NCBI GenBank assembly: GCA_031280945.1 | Contig: JAITGB010000043.1 | Span: 1-5,678 of the forward strand | Length of the DNA stretch: 5,678 nucleotides | From: Spirochaetales bacterium | GTDB taxonomy: Bacteria > Spirochaetota > Spirochaetia > DTKZ01 | Reading direction: 5' to 3' | In this document: positions 4,520 through 5,678 of the stretch, piece after piece | How positions within the stretch are numbered: the first letter of the stretch is position 1 | Layout: each line of letters opens with the position of its first letter | Program-made: the position numbers and the translations under genes | The notes under the pieces: generated by a model | What the model was told of the DNA's origin: nothing | Seen by the model: only the letters and a program-made list of their open reading frames with translations | Databases searched by the model: none

Positions 4520-5629
4520 CTACTTTGCCACAAGGAGGCACTGCTGGGGCTCTACCTGAAAGAAAACCTCGTCTTTTTCGTTAAAATCCGCGTCCGGGTC
4601 TATACGCGCGAGAAGAAGGCTCTCGCCAACGCGGATTTCCCCCTCGTAGGAATCGCCCACAAAGAGAAGGCTTTCCACAACCCCCCGCACACAGTTTTTC
4701 CCCTGCATTTCCGGCGCAACGCGGCGCGGACGGATAAACTCCGGCCTCAGGCACAGGGTAACTTCCGCTCCGGCGGGAAATTCCGCTTTTTTGCAGGCAA
4801 GCCTGCCGATTTTTGAGTCGATTATGGTTTCTCCGGCTTCGTCTCCGCTTCCGGCTCCGTCCGCGTCCCGCACAACAGCGGGAATCAGGTTCGACCTTCC
4901 GATAAAATCCGCCACAAAGCGGCTCTCCGCGCCGAAGTAGATTTTTTTCGGGCCGCCTGTCTCCATGATGCTGCCCGCCCTCATAACAGCAATGGTGTCC
5001 GAAAGAGCCAGGGCCTCCAGCCTGTCGTGGGTAACGTACACAGCCGTAATTTTCAGCTCCGAAAGAAAGGTCTTGAGCTCCTTGCGCGTCTCCTCGCGCA
5101 GTTTCGCGTCAAGGTTGGAAAGAGGCTCGTCAAAGAGAATAACCCCCGGCTCCGCCACAAGAGCCCGCGCAAGGGCCACCCTCTGCTGCTGGCCCCCCGA
5201 AAGTTTTGTCGCGGGCCGGCCCTCAAAACCCTCAAGCTGGACAAAGGCCAAAGTCTTGGCAACCCTCTTGCGGATTTCCTCTTTGGGAACCTTCCGCGTC
5301 TGCAAAGGATAGGCCACGTTGTCGAAAACATTCATGTGGGGCCAGATAGCGTAGGTTTGAAACACCATACCCAGCTTGCGCTTCTCCGTAGGAAGATAAA
5401 TGTTTTTTTCCGAAGAAAAAACCACCTCATCCCCAATGCGGATTTCCCCCGCATCAGGGGTTTCCAGCCCCACGATACAGCGCAGAAGAGTCGTCTTTCC
5501 ACAGCCCGACGGCCCCAAAAGAGTAAAAATCGTATTATCGGGAATCACGAGGTCAACATCGTCGAGGGCCTTGATGATTTTGCCTTCGGAAGCAAAATGC
5601 TTCCGAAGGCCGGATACCTTGATTTGCAT
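4520..5629 (-). CDS. Ferric-type ABC importer ATP-binding protein (FbpC/AfuC family)
   Basis: Cytoplasmic ATPase that drives the importer. The 369-residue protein has the full nucleotide-binding set: Walker A GPSGCGKT (39-46), Q-loop at Q91, signature LSGGQQQR (143-150), Walker B VILFDEP (163-169), D-loop SNLDA (171-175) and H-loop His201 within VTHDRLEAL. Residues from about 250 on form the regulatory TOBE-type domain seen in the PotA/MalK/FbpC group. All catalytic residues are present. The gene starts 6 bp after the stop of the binding-protein gene and has no recognisable Shine-Dalgarno, so translation may depend on coupling to the gene before it. Codons 7-16 contain a perfect 13-bp-arm hairpin. 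The neighbours fit an iron-type system, but the substrate is not proven; related ATPases serve phosphonates, sugars and polyamines. Confidence 0.93.
   Translation of the reverse strand: MQIKVSGLRKHFASEGKIIKALDDVDLVIPDNTIFTLLGPSGCGKTTLLRCIVGLETPDAGEIRIGDEVVFSSEKNIYLPTEKRKLGMVFQTYAIWPHMNVFDNVAYPLQTRKVPKEEIRKRVAKTLAFVQLEGFEGRPATKLSGGQQQRVALARALVAEPGVILFDEPLSNLDAKLREETRKELKTFLSELKITAVYVTHDRLEALALSDTIAVMRAGSIMETGGPKKIYFGAESRFVADFIGRSNLIPAVVRDADGAGSGDEAGETIIDSKIGRLACKKAEFPAGAEVTLCLRPEFIRPRRVAPEMQGKNCVRGVVESLLFVGDSYEGEIRVGESLLLARIDPDADFNEKDEVFFQVEPQQCLLVAK
5582..5610 (-). repeat. 13-bp-arm hairpin inside the ATPase gene, near its start
   Basis: Perfect inverted repeat: arm gccttcggaagca at 5582-5594, loop AAA (5595-5597), complementary arm 5598-5610. 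In the mRNA it spans nucleotides 20-48 counted from the A of the start codon and encodes residues 7-16 (GLRKHFASEG). It would form a strong stem just downstream of an initiating ribosome. Like the intergenic hairpins it has a 3-nt loop. Confidence 0.85.
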
Positions 5630-5635
5630 GGGAAA

Positions 5636-5678
5636 CTATTTTTTTATGCCAAAAATAGTCTTGAACTCCGCGCCCCAC
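5636..5678 (-). CDS. C-terminal end of a probable ABC substrate-binding protein (partial)
   Basis: Only the last 13 residues and the TAG stop (5638 to 5636) are inside the window. They read WGAEFKTIFGIKK, which resembles the C-termini of AfuA/FbpA-type periplasmic iron-binding proteins. The reading frame was chosen because its stop lies 6 bp before the ATPase start and because the binding protein is normally the first gene of such operons. One other frame is open across this short piece, so the call rests on context and a short similarity. The promoter and any iron-responsive site of the operon would lie beyond the window. Confidence 0.6.
   Translation of the reverse strand, partial: WGAEFKTIFGIKK

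Noticed and set aside
4506..4541. Longer permease starting at the ATG at 4541
   Set aside because: It overlaps the ATPase gene, and the start at 4505 has a strong GGAGG 6 nt away.
2860..5600. Change from G-rich to C-rich plus strand between the permease and the ATPase gene, as at a replication origin or terminus
   Set aside because: Codon choice for the hydrophobic residues of the permease explains the skew, and both genes lie on the same strand; there are no DnaA boxes or dif site that I could see.

Overview
The window carries seven protein-coding genes on both strands. They are a surface-lipoprotein glycosidase, signal peptidase II, a two-gene BrnT/BrnA toxin-antitoxin module, and the distal part of a ferric-type ABC importer operon (end of the binding protein, the ATPase, and a fused double permease). 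All assignments come from reading translated motifs; no database was searched. The organism is a bacterium of medium-to-high GC. The style of the LspA, the GH3 lipoprotein and the importer ATPase (THDRLEAL at the H-loop) reminds me of spirochaetes of the Treponema group, but this is a weak impression and other phyla are possible.

Layout. Positions 1-46 hold a GC-rich hairpin beyond the end of the glycosidase. A glycoside hydrolase family 3 lipoprotein gene runs leftwards (1348 to 47). It is divergent from lspA (1381-1932, rightwards), with only 32 bp between the two start codons. lspA ends in two small hairpins and a T-run terminator. After a clear sigma70-type promoter overlapped by a 12-bp-arm palindrome come brnT (2044-2358) and brnA (2309-2578), which overlap. 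From 2579 to 2831 there is no gene, but five hairpins in a row and a 13-bp direct repeat. Converging from the right is the ABC operon: binding protein (only its last 13 residues lie in the window), ATPase (5629 to 4520), permease (4505 to 2832).

How the genes fit together. LspA removes signal peptides from prolipoproteins, and the neighbouring glycosidase has a lipobox, so it is a plausible substrate. BrnA probably represses the brnTA promoter through the palindrome over its -10 box. The importer genes are ordered binding protein, ATPase, permease and are tightly packed, so they are almost certainly one transcript.

The least explained part is the set of short palindromes. Seven have a 3-nt loop: 7-21, 1923-1937, 1939-1953, 2622-2644, 2655-2671, 2691-2719, and one inside the ATPase gene at 5582-5610. 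Four of these share the core GCGGAGC while their arms differ. Two further hairpins, with 4-nt loops, each follow a copy of the 13-mer AGCGGA(A/T)AGCCCG. A 22-bp direct repeat containing one of the hairpins brackets the toxin-antitoxin module. These are the main candidates for something undescribed.
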